A DNA stretch of 56,110 nucleotides from assembly GCF_900111575.1 (NCBI RefSeq), contig NZ_FOIF01000008.1, forward strand, positions 1 through 56,110, read 5' to 3'. This document shows positions 18,432 through 28,245 of this stretch, piece by piece. Source of the DNA: Anaerobranca gottschalkii DSM 13577. Lineage in GTDB: Bacteria; Bacillota; Proteinivoracia; Proteinivoracales; Proteinivoracaceae. Made by a program: the position numbers and the translations under genes. Within the stretch, counting starts at the first letter, position 1, and each line of letters opens with the position of its first letter. The notes beneath the pieces were generated by a model. The model ran no database searches. It was not told the origin of the DNA and worked only from the letters and a program-made list of their open reading frames with translations.

Positions 18432-20470
18432 AATTTCACCGTCCCGATAATTTGCACTTCTAACTTCGAATCAAGTTCATTATATGAAATTACCACTAAA
18501 TGGGGGAAACTGTTTTCTACCAAACGTTTAAAATACAATCTAACTAAAGGGGCTGTAATTACTACAGGATTGTAACCTTGAGTTAAGGAATCTTCATAAA
18601 CCTCCCTTAATCTCTCAATTATCCTTTGGGTGTTCATTGGATCAATAGATAAATAATTTCCATGTTCTGTCCTTTGAATAGAATCACTTATTAACTGCTC
18701 TATTGATCCATCTAAGGTTATTGCTGGTAGTGGTGTACCATACCCTTTTAAATAACTTGAAATTTGCCGCGATAATCCTTGTCTAACATATTCTGTCAAT
18801 GTATCAGGATCTTTAATTAGTGACCCGTAATCTGCTAATATTTCTAGTATTGTTGGTAAATTTTTAATACTGATACCTTCCCGTAAAAGATTTGCTAAAA
18901 CTTTTTGAACATCTCCCAATGTTAATATCGATGGAACTAACTCTTCTACTACTGCCGAATTAGTCTTCTTTAGATTATCTAATAATGCTTTGACTTCTTG
19001 TCTTCCCAATAATTCATGGGCATGGTTTTTGATAACCTCTGTCAAGTGGGTGGCAATTATCGACGGAGGGTCTACAACAGTATAGCCTTTATTTTCTGCA
19101 TTTTCCCTTTCATTAGTTCCTATCCATAGGGCAGGTAACCCAAAAGCTGGCTCAATAGTTTCTTCTCCTTTTATAGTTTCAGTAACAGTTCCTGGGTCCA
19201 AGGCCATTAATTTATTTGGATATACAGTTCCTTGGGATACTTCTACCCCCTTTATTTTAATTAAGTAGTCATTTGCTGGAAGTTGGATATTATCCCGTAT
19301 CCTAATTATAGGTACAACCATTCCTAAATCTACCGCCAATTGTCTTCTTATCATAACAACTCTATCTAATAGGTCGCCCCCCTGGTCTTTATCAAATAAA
19401 GCTATAAGTCCATAGCCAAACTCTAACTCTAAGGGGTCAACTTGCAACATATTATACACCATTTCTGGGCTACTAGAGTCAATATCTTCAGTTGTTGCTG
19501 TTACTTCCTTCTCCCTTTCTATAAGTTCCAGTTCACTAACTTTTTTAGCGGAAAAGTAGCCGATAATAGTAAAAAAGAGAGACATAATTAAAAAATTAAA
19601 AGTTGGTAATCCTGGGAAAATACCGAGAATAACTAATATAACTGCAATAATGTACATTACCTTAGGATTTTTAAATAATTGGCTTATTACATCATCACCT
19701 AAGTTACTTTCAGAAGCAGCCCTAGTAACCATAATACCTGTGGAAGTTGAAATTAAAAGGGCTGGAATTTGACTTACCAGACCATCCCCCACAGATAATA
19801 GGGAATATTTTTGCGCAGCTTCACCAATAGTTAAGTTAAAAGAGAGGACACCAAGGGCCAATCCCCCAACAATGTTAATAAATGTAATAATAATCCCTGC
19901 TATAGCATCTCCTTTAACAAATTTACTGGCACCATCCATTGCACCATAAAAATCCGCTTCCCTTTCAATAATCTTCCTTCTTTCCCTTGCTTGTTGCTCA
20001 TTGATTAAACCTGCATTTAAATCAGCATCAATGGCCATTTGCTTTCCCGGCATAGCATCTAAAGTAAAACGGGCTGCCACTTCTGCTACCCTTTCTGAAC
20101 CTTTAGTAATTACAATAAATTGAATGATTACCAAAATAATGAAAATTATCAATCCTACTGCTACATTTCCACCGATAACAAAATTACCAAAAGCTTCAAT
20201 TACTTCCCCGGCATAACCATTTAAGAGTATTAATCTTGTAGAAGAAACGTTTAGAGCTAAGCGGAATAATGTTGTTACTAACAATACCGATGGAAATATT
20301 GAGAATTCTAATGGCTCCTTGACGTACATAGTAACTAATAAAATTGTTAAAGCCAATGATATATTTAAAATTAGCAATAAATTTAGCAGCATAGTGGGTA
20401 TAGGTATAATCATCATTATTACAATAAATATTACTAATACAACAAAACTATATTCACCAAATTTGTTCAT
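18428..20470 (-). CDS. flhA: flagellar export gate protein FlhA
   Basis: FlhA is the large export-gate component of the flagellar type III system. The 680 residues carry about eight membrane segments (roughly residues 8-330), including the conserved FHIPEP-like region TRLALNVSSTRLIL and the cytoplasmic loop RFTLDAMPGKQMAIDADLNAG. A cytoplasmic domain (about 340-680) follows with EPAFGLPALWI and the substrate-docking part. It is full length and intact, unlike its neighbour flhB. Confidence 0.97.
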   Translation of the reverse strand: MNKFGEYSFVVLVIFIVIMMIIPIPTMLLNLLLILNISLALTILLVTMYVKEPLEFSIFPSVLLVTTLFRLALNVSSTRLILLNGYAGEVIEAFGNFVIGGNVAVGLIIFIILVIIQFIVITKGSERVAEVAARFTLDAMPGKQMAIDADLNAGLINEQQARERRKIIEREADFYGAMDGASKFVKGDAIAGIIITFINIVGGLALGVLSFNLTIGEAAQKYSLLSVGDGLVSQIPALLISTSTGIMVTRAASESNLGDDVISQLFKNPKVMYIIAVILVILGIFPGLPTFNFLIMSLFFTIIGYFSAKKVSELELIEREKEVTATTEDIDSSSPEMVYNMLQVDPLELEFGYGLIALFDKDQGGDLLDRVVMIRRQLAVDLGMVVPIIRIRDNIQLPANDYLIKIKGVEVSQGTVYPNKLMALDPGTVTETIKGEETIEPAFGLPALWIGTNERENAENKGYTVVDPPSIIATHLTEVIKNHAHELLGRQEVKALLDNLKKTNSAVVEELVPSILTLGDVQKVLANLLREGISIKNLPTILEILADYGSLIKDPDTLTEYVRQGLSRQISSYLKGYGTPLPAITLDGSIEQLISDSIQRTEHGNYLSIDPMNTQRIIERLREVYEDSLTQGYNPVVITAPLVRLYFKRLVENSFPHLVVISYNELDSKLEVQIIGTVKL

Positions 20471-20484
20471 GGTACCCTCTCCTA

Positions 20485-21572
20485 CTATAGATTAACAACT
20501 TTTCCTTTAACTTTATAAACATATGCTAAGACTTCTGCCACCGCTTTAAAAAACTCAAAGGGGATAGGTTCACCTATTTCCACAGCTTTGTAAAGGCTTC
20601 TAGCTAAGTGAACATCTTCATACAAAACTATATCATGTTCTTTAGCAATTTCTTTAATTTGTTGAGCAATTAGATCCTGTCCTTTTGCTATAACAATAGG
20701 AGCTTGTCCAGAGTTAATGTCATACTTCAGTGCTACAGCAAAGTGGGTAGGGTTAGTGATAACCACATCAGCTTTAGGAATTTCTTGCATCATCCTTCGA
20801 CTTGCCAATAACCTTTGCCTTTCTTTGATTTTTCCCCTGATTTGTGGATCACCTTCCATTTGTTTGTACTCTTCTTTAATCTCATGTTTACTCATTTTTA
20901 GATTATTTTCATATTCCCACCAACTATAGAAATAGTCTAATATAGCGACAAATATCATAACAGCTCCACTGTAGATTGCTAAGGAGAATACTGTAGAACC
21001 AATGGTAGAAATAATTGTCAATAAATCCATTTCCATTATATTAGGGATATTTCTTATATGTTTTTTAATATTTATATAGACCATATAACCTATGGCTCCA
21101 ATTTTCAATAGTGATTTTAATAACTGAACTATACTTCTTTTAGAAAACAGTCTTTTAAATCCTTCAATTGGATTGATTCTACTTAATTTCATTTTTAATG
21201 GTTCAATGGTAAATAACGGTCCTACTTGGATATAATTAGCAGTTATTCCAATCAATAATACTCCAAATCCTACAGGTCCAAAGAGTATTAAAAATTCTTC
21301 AAATATTAGTAAAGACAGCCTGCCTGTCCAATGAATAGTAATTTCTTCTGTAAAATAATAAATTAATACATACTCAATTAAACCTATTATCCTTTCGAAA
21401 ATAAAGGGGATCCAGATTCTTAGAATAACAAAGGCTATTAGTAATACTAAGGCTGAACTAACTTCCGGAGACTTTAGAACCTGACCTTTTTTTCTCGCCT
21501 CTTGCCTTTTTTAGGGGTAGCCTTTTCTGTTTTTTCCTGAGAAAATAGCTGAAGATTAAATTCAAAGGTCAT
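20485..21572 (-). CDS. flhB: flagellar export switch protein FlhB, interrupted by a one-base frameshift
   Basis: FlhB sets the substrate switch of the flagellar type III exporter and cleaves itself at NPTH, present here in VVITNPTHFAVALKY. The true start is ATG at 21572, after AGGGGG; the first 21 codons (MTFEFNLQLFSQEKTEKATP) read well. In the A6 run at 21507-21512 the frame fails, reaching TAA soon after. Inserting one base restores RQEARKKGQVLKSPEVSS and the whole rest of the protein, including four membrane segments, giving 362 residues. The visible downstream ORF alone begins at a TTG at 21255. Sequencing error, A-tract slippage or a real mutation are all possible. Confidence 0.9.
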
Positions 21573-21576
21573 GGAT

Positions 21577-22356
21577 TTATCCCCCTAATATCTGAATAAA
21601 TTTATAGATATTAGCATGTAATACCTCAAATAACGACAGTAACATTCTTATATATAAAGGGAAAATCATGATAATAATTGTAAAACCTACTAAAATCTTT
21701 AAGGGGATACCAACTACAAAAACATTCATTTGAGGTACAGTCCTTGCAACGATTCCCAATCCTACATCTACAATAAATAGTGTTCCAATAATTGGTAGAC
21801 CTACCTGTAAACTAATTAAAAATAATCTAACAAATAATCCAAATATATAAATTATTACATTATCTCCAAAAGTTATTGTTCCTATCGGAACCAGTTCAAT
21901 GCTTTTAAAAAGGGCATCTATCAATAAATGATGGCCATTAACAGTTAAGAAGAGTAGTATTGCAATGATATATTTAAAATTACCTATGATTGGTATAGGA
22001 TTGCCAAACTGGGGATCTACTACATTTACAATCCCAAAACCCATTTGGACATCTATGAACTGGCCTGCAAATTGAATGGCAGTAAAAGTTAACATCGCAA
22101 TATAACCAATAACTAATCCTACTACTAACTCTTTTATACCTAATAATATTATTGAGAGATCTATTTGTTCTATTGTTATTCCCACACTATGTAAAGGTGT
22201 TATTATTAAACTGCAAATCAATGCCAAAGCTATTTTAACTTGATTAGGTATATTTCTCCCACCGAAGATAGGGGAGCCTAAATAAAGTCCTGTAAACCTA
22301 ACTGTCAATAAAATAAAAGTATAGAAATGATCGTTAATAATATTATATAGTTCCAT
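21577..22356 (-). CDS. fliR: flagellar export protein FliR
   Basis: FliR is a membrane component of the export gate, forming the FliP5-Q4-R1 complex. The 259-residue protein has about six hydrophobic segments and the family stretches FTGLYLGSPIFGGRNIPNQVKIALA, GFGIVNVVDPQFG, and TVPQMNVFVVGIPLKILVGF. It is separated by two bases from fliQ and followed immediately by flhB. Confidence 0.95.
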   Translation of the reverse strand: MELYNIINDHFYTFILLTVRFTGLYLGSPIFGGRNIPNQVKIALALICSLIITPLHSVGITIEQIDLSIILLGIKELVVGLVIGYIAMLTFTAIQFAGQFIDVQMGFGIVNVVDPQFGNPIPIIGNFKYIIAILLFLTVNGHHLLIDALFKSIELVPIGTITFGDNVIIYIFGLFVRLFLISLQVGLPIIGTLFIVDVGLGIVARTVPQMNVFVVGIPLKILVGFTIIIMIFPLYIRMLLSLFEVLHANIYKFIQILGG

Positions 22357-22358
22357 AA

Positions 22359-22631
22359 TTACATCCCTATTATGTTTGGTATATTAGAAAATAAATTAAC
22401 TGTAAAATCTACAATTAGGTTTAACATCCATGGGCCGAAAAATAGTATTGAAAGTAATACGGCAATAATTTTAGGTATAAAGGTGAGGGTTTGTTCTTGA
22501 ATTTGGGTGGTAGCTTGAAAAATACTGATAAGCAACCCCACTGCCAAACCTATACCTAACATTGGTGCTGCTAACAACAATATCATCATCAAAGCCTCTT
22601 TACCTAGATCAATTATAAAATCTGGACTCAT
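22359..22631 (-). CDS. fliQ: flagellar export protein FliQ
   Basis: FliQ is a small two-helix membrane protein of the export gate. With ATG at 22631 it has 90 residues, the family norm, and shows LGKEALMMILLLAAPMLGIGLAVGLLISIFQATTQIQEQTL, typical of FliQ. AAGGGG lies eight bases before that ATG, so it is preferred over GTG at 22640. It lies between fliP and fliR in the standard order. Confidence 0.95.
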   Translation of the reverse strand: MSPDFIIDLGKEALMMILLLAAPMLGIGLAVGLLISIFQATTQIQEQTLTFIPKIIAVLLSILFFGPWMLNLIVDFTVNLFSNIPNIIGM

Positions 22632-22643
22632 TCCCTTCACCCC

Positions 22644-23402
22644 TTAAAAACTATGGAGTAGAGACCTAATTACTAGGTTCCAACCATCTGCCAATACAAA
22701 TAGTAAAATTTTAAAAGGTAATGATATCATCACTGGTGGAAGCATCATCATACCCATGGACATCAAGGTGCTGGCAACAACCATATCAATAACTAAAAAA
22801 GGGATAAATATTATAAATCCGATTTGAAAGGCAGTTTTAAGTTCACTTATTACAAAAGCAGGTATTAGTACTAAAGTGGGTACATCATCTTGGGTTTCTG
22901 GTTCTTCTATTTCACTATAATTCAAGAAAAGGGCGATATCCTTTTCCCTTGTATATTTAAACATAAATTCTCTGATAGGTTCTAATCCTGCTTGGATAGC
23001 CTCATCTTGACTTAACTCTCCATTTAGATAGGGTTGTAAAGCCTTATCATTAACTTGATTCCAAGTTGGTGCCATAACAAAAAAAGTAATAAATAGTGCT
23101 AAACCAATCAATACCTGATTAGGAGGCATTTGCTGGGTTGCTAAACCGTTACGGATAAAGGATAAAACTATTACAGTTCTAGTAAAAGAGGTCATTAAAA
23201 TTAAAATAGCAGGAGCTAAGGAAAGAATGGTCAAAATGAAAAGAATTCTAATACTTGTAGCCACTTGCTCAGGTTCTTCAGAATCAGTTACCCCGATTTC
23301 TAATGTAGGCAAAGCGTAGTTTTTTCCAGCAGCATGAACAGTTGTAGATAGGGAAATCAATATCAATAACATTACTAAATGAATAAATAATTTATTCTTC
23401 AC
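22644..23402 (-). CDS. fliP: flagellar export protein FliP
   Basis: FliP forms the core of the export gate. The 252 residues begin with a signal-peptide-like segment ending near VHA-AG, followed by the conserved ILTILSLAPAILILMTSFTRTVIVLSFIRNGLATQQMPPNQVLIGLALFITFFVM and C-terminal MGMMMLPPVMISLPFKILLFVLADGWNL. The start is GTG, overlapping the fliO stop as GTGA. Confidence 0.96.
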   Translation of the reverse strand: MKNKLFIHLVMLLILISLSTTVHAAGKNYALPTLEIGVTDSEEPEQVATSIRILFILTILSLAPAILILMTSFTRTVIVLSFIRNGLATQQMPPNQVLIGLALFITFFVMAPTWNQVNDKALQPYLNGELSQDEAIQAGLEPIREFMFKYTREKDIALFLNYSEIEEPETQDDVPTLVLIPAFVISELKTAFQIGFIIFIPFLVIDMVVASTLMSMGMMMLPPVMISLPFKILLFVLADGWNLVIRSLLHSF

Positions 23403-23776
23403 TGGTCCTCTCCCCTGGTACTATTTGAAAACTTAGAAAATTGTTCTGATAAAGTTTTAGCAAAATCTGTACCTATACTTTCTCCCCCACTTTGTATATT
23501 TTTTAAAATTTCTAATTCTTGTTCATCAGTAATTTGAGAGAGTAAAGTTATTTGATCTCCTAATCCCACAATGTAATAATTTGTTAGAATTCTAATTATA
23601 TAAATTCCTTTATTTTGACTTAAAGGCAGTCCGCTAATCACTTCCATTGTATTATTAGAAGATATACTCATTTTTTTATTGATAAATCTTAAAGCGTAAT
23701 ATGTAAGTACTAATATACCAAGAAATATTAGTACGAACAGAAAACCTTGAAACATATACTTAATTTGATTACCCAT
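23399..23776 (-). CDS. fliO: flagellar export accessory protein FliO (FliZ)
   Basis: FliO stabilises assembly of FliP. The 125-residue protein has one N-terminal membrane segment (about residues 9-30), the family pattern MEVISGLPLSQNKGIYIIRILTNYYIVGLGDQITLL, and a polar tail. ATG at 23776 is two bases past the cheY stop and is preferred to TTG at 23785. FliO is poorly conserved, so identification rests on the short motif plus position between cheY and fliP. Confidence 0.88.
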   Translation of the reverse strand: MGNQIKYMFQGFLFVLIFLGILVLTYYALRFINKKMSISSNNTMEVISGLPLSQNKGIYIIRILTNYYIVGLGDQITLLSQITDEQELEILKNIQSGGESIGTDFAKTLSEQFSKFSNSTRGEDQ

Positions 23777-23777
23777 T

Positions 23778-24140
23778 TTAACCAACCGCTTTTCTAACAG
23801 CTTCTATTACCCTATCATTCTGAAATGGTTTAACGATAAAATCTTTGGCTCCTGACTGGATAGCATCTATAACCATAGCCTGCTGACCCATTGCAGAACA
23901 CATTATAACCTTTGCGTTAGGATCAATTTTTTTGATTTCTTTTAGGGCAGTTACTCCATCCATTTCCGGCATTGTAATATCCATTGTAACTAAATCTGGC
24001 TTTAACTCCTTATATTTTTCCACAGCTTCAACACCATTGGCCGCTTCTCCAACTACCTCATAACCATTTTTAACTAAAATATCTTTAATCATCATTCTCA
24101 TAAAAGCTGCATCATCTACAATCATAATTTTTTTACTCAT
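23778..24140 (-). CDS. cheY: chemotaxis response regulator CheY
   Basis: CheY-P binds the flagellar switch. The 120-residue receiver domain has acidic residues Asp9/Asp10, phospho-acceptor Asp54 in LVTMDITMPEMDG, the Ser/Thr switch position in IMCSAMGQQ, and Lys in FIVKPF. There is no output domain. ATG at 24140 follows GGAGG at a good distance; the in-frame ATG at 24155 does not. It lies between fliY and fliO as in Bacillus. Confidence 0.97.
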   Translation of the reverse strand: MSKKIMIVDDAAFMRMMIKDILVKNGYEVVGEAANGVEAVEKYKELKPDLVTMDITMPEMDGVTALKEIKKIDPNAKVIMCSAMGQQAMVIDAIQSGAKDFIVKPFQNDRVIEAVRKAVG

Positions 24141-24165
24141 TATCTCTACCTCCATTTAGCTGTAT

Positions 24166-25254
24166 TTATTGTAAATTTTGTACCCTTTCAATAGGTGTCA
24201 AAATACTAGTTATTCTAACTCCAAAATTTTCATTAATTACTACTACTTCTCCTTTGGCAATCACCTTTCCGTTGGCTAATATTTCCACAGGTTCTCCCGC
24301 CATTTTTTCTAATTCTATTATAGAGCCTGTCCCAAGGGAAAGAATATCTTTAATTTTTTTCTTAGTTCTTCCTAATTCCACTGTTATTTCCAGTGGAACA
24401 TCCATAATTAGCCCTATATTATGGCTATGTTGTCCAACTTCCACTGGCTGTAATTCAGAAAATTGAGCTTTTTGATATTGAATTTGCCTTTGCTCTAAAA
24501 TATCCCTTTGCTGAATCTCTTGGTTTCTATCCTTTTCTATTGATCCTTGGGTATTATTATTTATATTTTTATCTTTCACACCTTTAGATACCTCCTCAGG
24601 TTGTGGTTCAGATAACCTACCCACCAATTCTTTAAAGAAGTTTATTGGAAGTATTTGCATTATTACACTATCAATTAAATTACCAACTACCATTCTAAAG
24701 GCTACTTTTACCACTAACTCTTCACTAGACAATATTCCATTGATAGAACTTTGAGAAAGGTCTAATGTCTTGGTTATTGGCGGTGAAATATTGACCATTG
24801 TCCCAAAAATAGTTGACAAGGCAGTAGCAGCCCCACCCATCATTTGATTCATAGCCTCAGATACTGCACTGATATCAAGTTCTGTAAGTTCATCAGATTC
24901 TAAGTTTCCATCTCCCCCCATCAATAAATTCGCAATAATTTTAGCATCCCTTTGTTGAATTATCAAGACATTTGCTCCATGTAATCCTTCAGTATAACTT
25001 ACTTCAACTACTAAACAAGGAACAGGATGATCTTCAGAAATTTTCTTTTTTGTAGTTAACTCTACATAAGGTGTTGTTATTTCCACCCTTTGGTTTAACA
25101 AGTTTGAGAGACTTGTAGCAGCAGAACCAAAAGATATGTTACCTATTTCACCTATAGCATCCTTCTCCCATTCAGTCAAAGTCACTTCTTCACTTTTGCT
25201 ACTATCTGCCGATAATAATGCATCTATTTCTTCTTGAGTTAAGATATCACTCAT
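24166..25254 (-). CDS. fliY: flagellar switch protein FliY (FliN-type with CheC-like domain)
   Basis: FliY is both a C-ring component and a CheY-P phosphatase in Firmicutes. The protein has 362 residues. It begins with MSDILTQEEIDALLSA, a CheY-P docking peptide shared with FliM, then a CheC-like domain with two phosphatase half-sites (IGEIGNISFGSAATSLSN and SEAMNQMMGGAATAL). A variable Gln-rich linker lies at about 225-275, then a C-terminal FliN domain (LIMDVPLEITVELGRTKKKIKDILSLG). Its ATG lies within the end of fliM. Confidence 0.96.
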   Translation of the reverse strand: MSDILTQEEIDALLSADSSKSEEVTLTEWEKDAIGEIGNISFGSAATSLSNLLNQRVEITTPYVELTTKKKISEDHPVPCLVVEVSYTEGLHGANVLIIQQRDAKIIANLLMGGDGNLESDELTELDISAVSEAMNQMMGGAATALSTIFGTMVNISPPITKTLDLSQSSINGILSSEELVVKVAFRMVVGNLIDSVIMQILPINFFKELVGRLSEPQPEEVSKGVKDKNINNNTQGSIEKDRNQEIQQRDILEQRQIQYQKAQFSELQPVEVGQHSHNIGLIMDVPLEITVELGRTKKKIKDILSLGTGSIIELEKMAGEPVEILANGKVIAKGEVVVINENFGVRITSILTPIERVQNLQ

Positions 25255-26239
25255 AATCCCACTCCTCTTCTGCTATAGTTTCTGTAATTTGTACTGCTAA
25301 TTTATTTTTTAATAATCCCACAGTACCTAAAAATTTAACTTTATCTTGAACTTTAACGAACAATGGTTCTGTGGTAAGCTGGTCTAAAGTGATTACATCA
25401 CCAACTTGTAATTCTAACATATCTTTTATAGTAATAGTTGCTTTACCTAGCTCTACTGCTATAGGTAAATAAGATTTTTTCAAACCTGCTTCTACATTAG
25501 CTTGGTTTTCTGGTATTTTCTTGATAGATTGGGAAAACCAAAAATGGGCATTTAATTTATCTATCATAGATTCAATAGATATATACGGTATACAGATATT
25601 CATAAAACCTTCACTTTCCCCTAAGACTACTTTAAAAACGATTACTGCAACGGTTTCATTAGGTGAGACAATTTGCAAAAATTGGGGATTTGTTTCAATT
25701 TTGGTAGTTTTAGCTTTTAAATTAGTTACATTAAGCCATGCTTCATTTAAGTTTGTTAATATTCTATCTGTTACCAACTTAATAATTCTCTGTTCAATTT
25801 CTGATAAGGGACGTGAGTCTTTAATAGTTTTCCCTGGACCACCGAGTAATCTATCTATAATTGTATAAGCAATACTAGGGTTAATTTCAAGTAGTGCTTG
25901 CCCTTCCCCTGAATTGATGGAAAATAGATTAATTATAGTTGGGTTAGGTACTGACCTGATAAATTCTTCATAGGTTGTTTGATCAACGGAAGCCACACTA
26001 ACCTGGACTACACTCCGTAAATTAGCTGATAAATAAGAAGTGATTAGGCGGGCAAAGTTTTCGTGGATCATTTGTAAAGTTCTTGTCTGATCCTTTGAGA
26101 ACTTGTTAGGTCGTCTAAAATCATAAACCCTAATTTTAGTTTTTGTTTCCTCTTTTTTAACCTCTTCTACATCAATTTCTCCAGAAGATAAAGCTGAAAG
26201 TAGTGCATCTATTTCTGATTGAGATAAAACTTCAGACAC
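25247..26239 (-). CDS. fliM: flagellar motor switch protein FliM
   Basis: FliM links CheY-P to rotor switching. The 330 residues start with MSEVLSQSEIDALLSALSS (CheY-P docking), then the middle CheC-like domain without phosphatase residues (RPNKFSKDQTRTLQMIHENFARLITSYLS), and a C-terminal FliN-like domain (LPIAVELGKATITIKDMLELQVGDVITLD). It overlaps fliY by eight bases. Length and order are standard. Confidence 0.97.
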   Translation of the reverse strand: MSEVLSQSEIDALLSALSSGEIDVEEVKKEETKTKIRVYDFRRPNKFSKDQTRTLQMIHENFARLITSYLSANLRSVVQVSVASVDQTTYEEFIRSVPNPTIINLFSINSGEGQALLEINPSIAYTIIDRLLGGPGKTIKDSRPLSEIEQRIIKLVTDRILTNLNEAWLNVTNLKAKTTKIETNPQFLQIVSPNETVAVIVFKVVLGESEGFMNICIPYISIESMIDKLNAHFWFSQSIKKIPENQANVEAGLKKSYLPIAVELGKATITIKDMLELQVGDVITLDQLTTEPLFVKVQDKVKFLGTVGLLKNKLAVQITETIAEEEWDYE

Positions 26240-26258
26240 CTGACCACCTCCCTTACCT

Positions 26259-26720
26259 TTATTGGGCTATGATAAATTCATTAAAATAGACATTGATAAT
26301 TTTATAAGACAAAAATTTTTCTAACCCTATTTTTATTTCGTCACTTAACATTTGTTTTCCTTCATTTCCTTTTAATTCTTCAGCACTTTTTGATCTTAAA
26401 ATTGTTATAATTTTATCTTGAAGCTGTATTTTCCTTTCTTCAATTTGTTGAACAGCTTTTTTATCCTCTAATTCAATATAGATATCAACTTTTATTATCC
26501 TAGTCCTGTTAGTATCCCTTAAATCAGTGGTGAAAGTACCTAAATTGTAAGTTATTCCTGTAAAATCAACAATATCCTTATCATTAGGAACTTCACCATT
26601 GTTTTTAGGTAAAACTAATCTCGTTGCAACTATATAAGATATTGAGGCTGACAATACAATTAAAATAAGACCTACTATGATTAAGAAACTCAAGTTGAAC
26701 AATGTATATTCTTTTTCCAT
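26259..26720 (-). CDS. fliL: flagellar basal body-associated protein FliL
   Basis: FliL is a single-pass membrane protein near the stator. The 153 residues include an N-terminal membrane helix (about residues 9-33). A periplasmic-type SPFH-like domain follows with FTGITYNLGTFTTDLRDTNRTRIIKVDIYIELED and a C-terminal KIGLEKFLSYKIINVYFNEFIIAQ motif. It sits between motB and fliM. Confidence 0.92.
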   Translation of the reverse strand: MEKEYTLFNLSFLIIVGLILIVLSASISYIVATRLVLPKNNGEVPNDKDIVDFTGITYNLGTFTTDLRDTNRTRIIKVDIYIELEDKKAVQQIEERKIQLQDKIITILRSKSAEELKGNEGKQMLSDEIKIGLEKFLSYKIINVYFNEFIIAQ

Positions 26721-26736
26721 AACCTCTCTCCTTTTC

Positions 26737-27456
26737 CTAATTTACAGTAGACCGCAGAACTATTATATTCACCCTTCTATTTGCTAGCCTTCCTTCCCTT
26801 GTTTTGTTTGTCGCAATAGGGCGATATTCTCCATAACCTAAAGCTCCTAACCTATTAGGAGAAATCCCTTGATCTACAAAATATTTTACTACAGAAATTG
26901 CCCTTCCCGCAGATAATTCCCAGTTTGAAGGGAAAATAAGGGTATTTATTGGAATATTATCAGTATGACCTTCAACTAAAATTTCGTTATCTATTTTTTG
27001 TAAAATTAAAGTTAACTTATTGAGCAGCTCAAAGGCACTGGGTTTTAAATCTGCTTTACCTGAATCAAAAAGTATACTATCTTTAAACCTTATTTCTATT
27101 CCCTTTGTCTCTATACCGACATAAATACTATCTTCTAAGCCATATTCCTTTATTAAACCTACGAGCTGTTGGTAAGTCTCTAACAATTCATCATCTTGAT
27201 CCTTTTGATCTTGATCTTCATCATCGTCTATTGGTAAATTATCTAGATCATTTATATCTATTATTTTTCCTCCATCTAAAACTCCAGATAAGCTTTGATT
27301 CAATGAAGCTACTAATTGTTGAAACTTTTGCATATCTATAGTTGAAAAGGAATACAACATGACAAACATACATAAAACCAAAGTAATAACATCACTATAT
27401 GTTAATAGCCAATTATGTTGACTACTACTTTCTTCTTGAATTTTACGCCGCCTCAT
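26737..27456 (-). CDS. motB: flagellar stator protein MotB
   Basis: MotB anchors the stator to peptidoglycan and carries the ion-conducting Asp. The 239 residues have one N-terminal membrane helix with the motif NWLLTYSDVITLVLCMFVMLYS; the Asp of TYSD is the ion site. An acidic linker (about residues 75-90, Asp-rich) follows, then an OmpA/MotB domain with ILVEGHTDNIPI and LSAGRAISVVKYFVDQGI. Whether H+ or Na+ is used cannot be decided here. It overlaps motA by 14 bases. Confidence 0.95.
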   Translation of the reverse strand: MRRRKIQEESSSQHNWLLTYSDVITLVLCMFVMLYSFSTIDMQKFQQLVASLNQSLSGVLDGGKIIDINDLDNLPIDDDEDQDQKDQDDELLETYQQLVGLIKEYGLEDSIYVGIETKGIEIRFKDSILFDSGKADLKPSAFELLNKLTLILQKIDNEILVEGHTDNIPINTLIFPSNWELSAGRAISVVKYFVDQGISPNRLGALGYGEYRPIATNKTREGRLANRRVNIIVLRSTVN

Positions 27457-28243
27457 CTAATTCATCTCCAGCTTTTTTATTTCTTAAATTTTCCCTATCG
27501 CTAGGAGCTAAAAAGGCTTTCAGTTTTTCTTCAACAATCCTTGGGTTTTCCCCAGCTTGGATTGATAATAAACCCTCAATAACAACTTCCTTGAGCAAAA
27601 TTTCTTCACTACTTTTCACTTTTAATTTTGCAGCTAAAGGGTTAAAGAAAAGATTAGCTAAAATTACGCCATAAAAAGTTGTTATTAAAGCTACTGCTAG
27701 CCCTGGGCCAATGGTTTCTGGATTATCTAGATTTTCTAACATCCTAATCAGACCAATTAAAGTTCCCGCCATTCCGAAGGCTGGAGCATAGGAACCCATA
27801 GTCTCAAATAATCCTCTACCTAACTTATGTCTATCTTCTAAAAAGGCAAGTTCTGTTTCTAAGATATTTCTAACTAATTCAGGATCAGTACCATCTACAA
27901 CCAGTTGTACACCTTTTTTAATAAAATTATCTTCTATTTCTGTTATTTCATCTTCTAGTGAAAGTAAGCCTTCCCGCCTTGCCTTTTCTGAAAATCTAAC
28001 CATAAGGCTAATAATTTCACTTGAAGAAAAGTTGTTTTTACTTATCGTTTTTTTAATAGTTTTTACCATCTGTTTTATCTGTTCCAAAGGATAACTAATT
28101 ATAGCTGCACTAATTGTCCCACCTAAAACTATTAACAAGGAAGAAGTCGAGTAAAATGTTCCTAAAGGCCCTCCAGCCCTTAAGGCAACCAAAAATAGGA
28201 CAATACCACTAACAAGTCCAATTATTGTTGATAAATCCAGCAT
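27443..28243 (-). CDS. motA: flagellar stator protein MotA
   Basis: MotA forms the stator ion channel with MotB. The 266 residues have four membrane segments. The large cytoplasmic loop (about residues 60-150) includes SEKARREGLLSLEDEI, and the last two helices carry YAPAFGMAGTLIGLIRML and GPGLAVALITTFYGVILANLFFNPLAAKLK. These are the MotA/PomA signature. In Bacillus the motAB pair lies elsewhere; here it is inside the operon, between flbD and fliL, as in many Clostridia. Confidence 0.96.
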   Translation of the reverse strand: MLDLSTIIGLVSGIVLFLVALRAGGPLGTFYSTSSLLIVLGGTISAAIISYPLEQIKQMVKTIKKTISKNNFSSSEIISLMVRFSEKARREGLLSLEDEITEIEDNFIKKGVQLVVDGTDPELVRNILETELAFLEDRHKLGRGLFETMGSYAPAFGMAGTLIGLIRMLENLDNPETIGPGLAVALITTFYGVILANLFFNPLAAKLKVKSSEEILLKEVVIEGLLSIQAGENPRIVEEKLKAFLAPSDRENLRNKKAGDELDEAA

Positions 28244-28245
28244 AA

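Noticed and set aside
20485-21255. A naturally short FlhB of 256 residues starting at TTG
   Set aside because: The missing N-terminus is encoded immediately upstream with its own ribosome binding site, one base out of frame.
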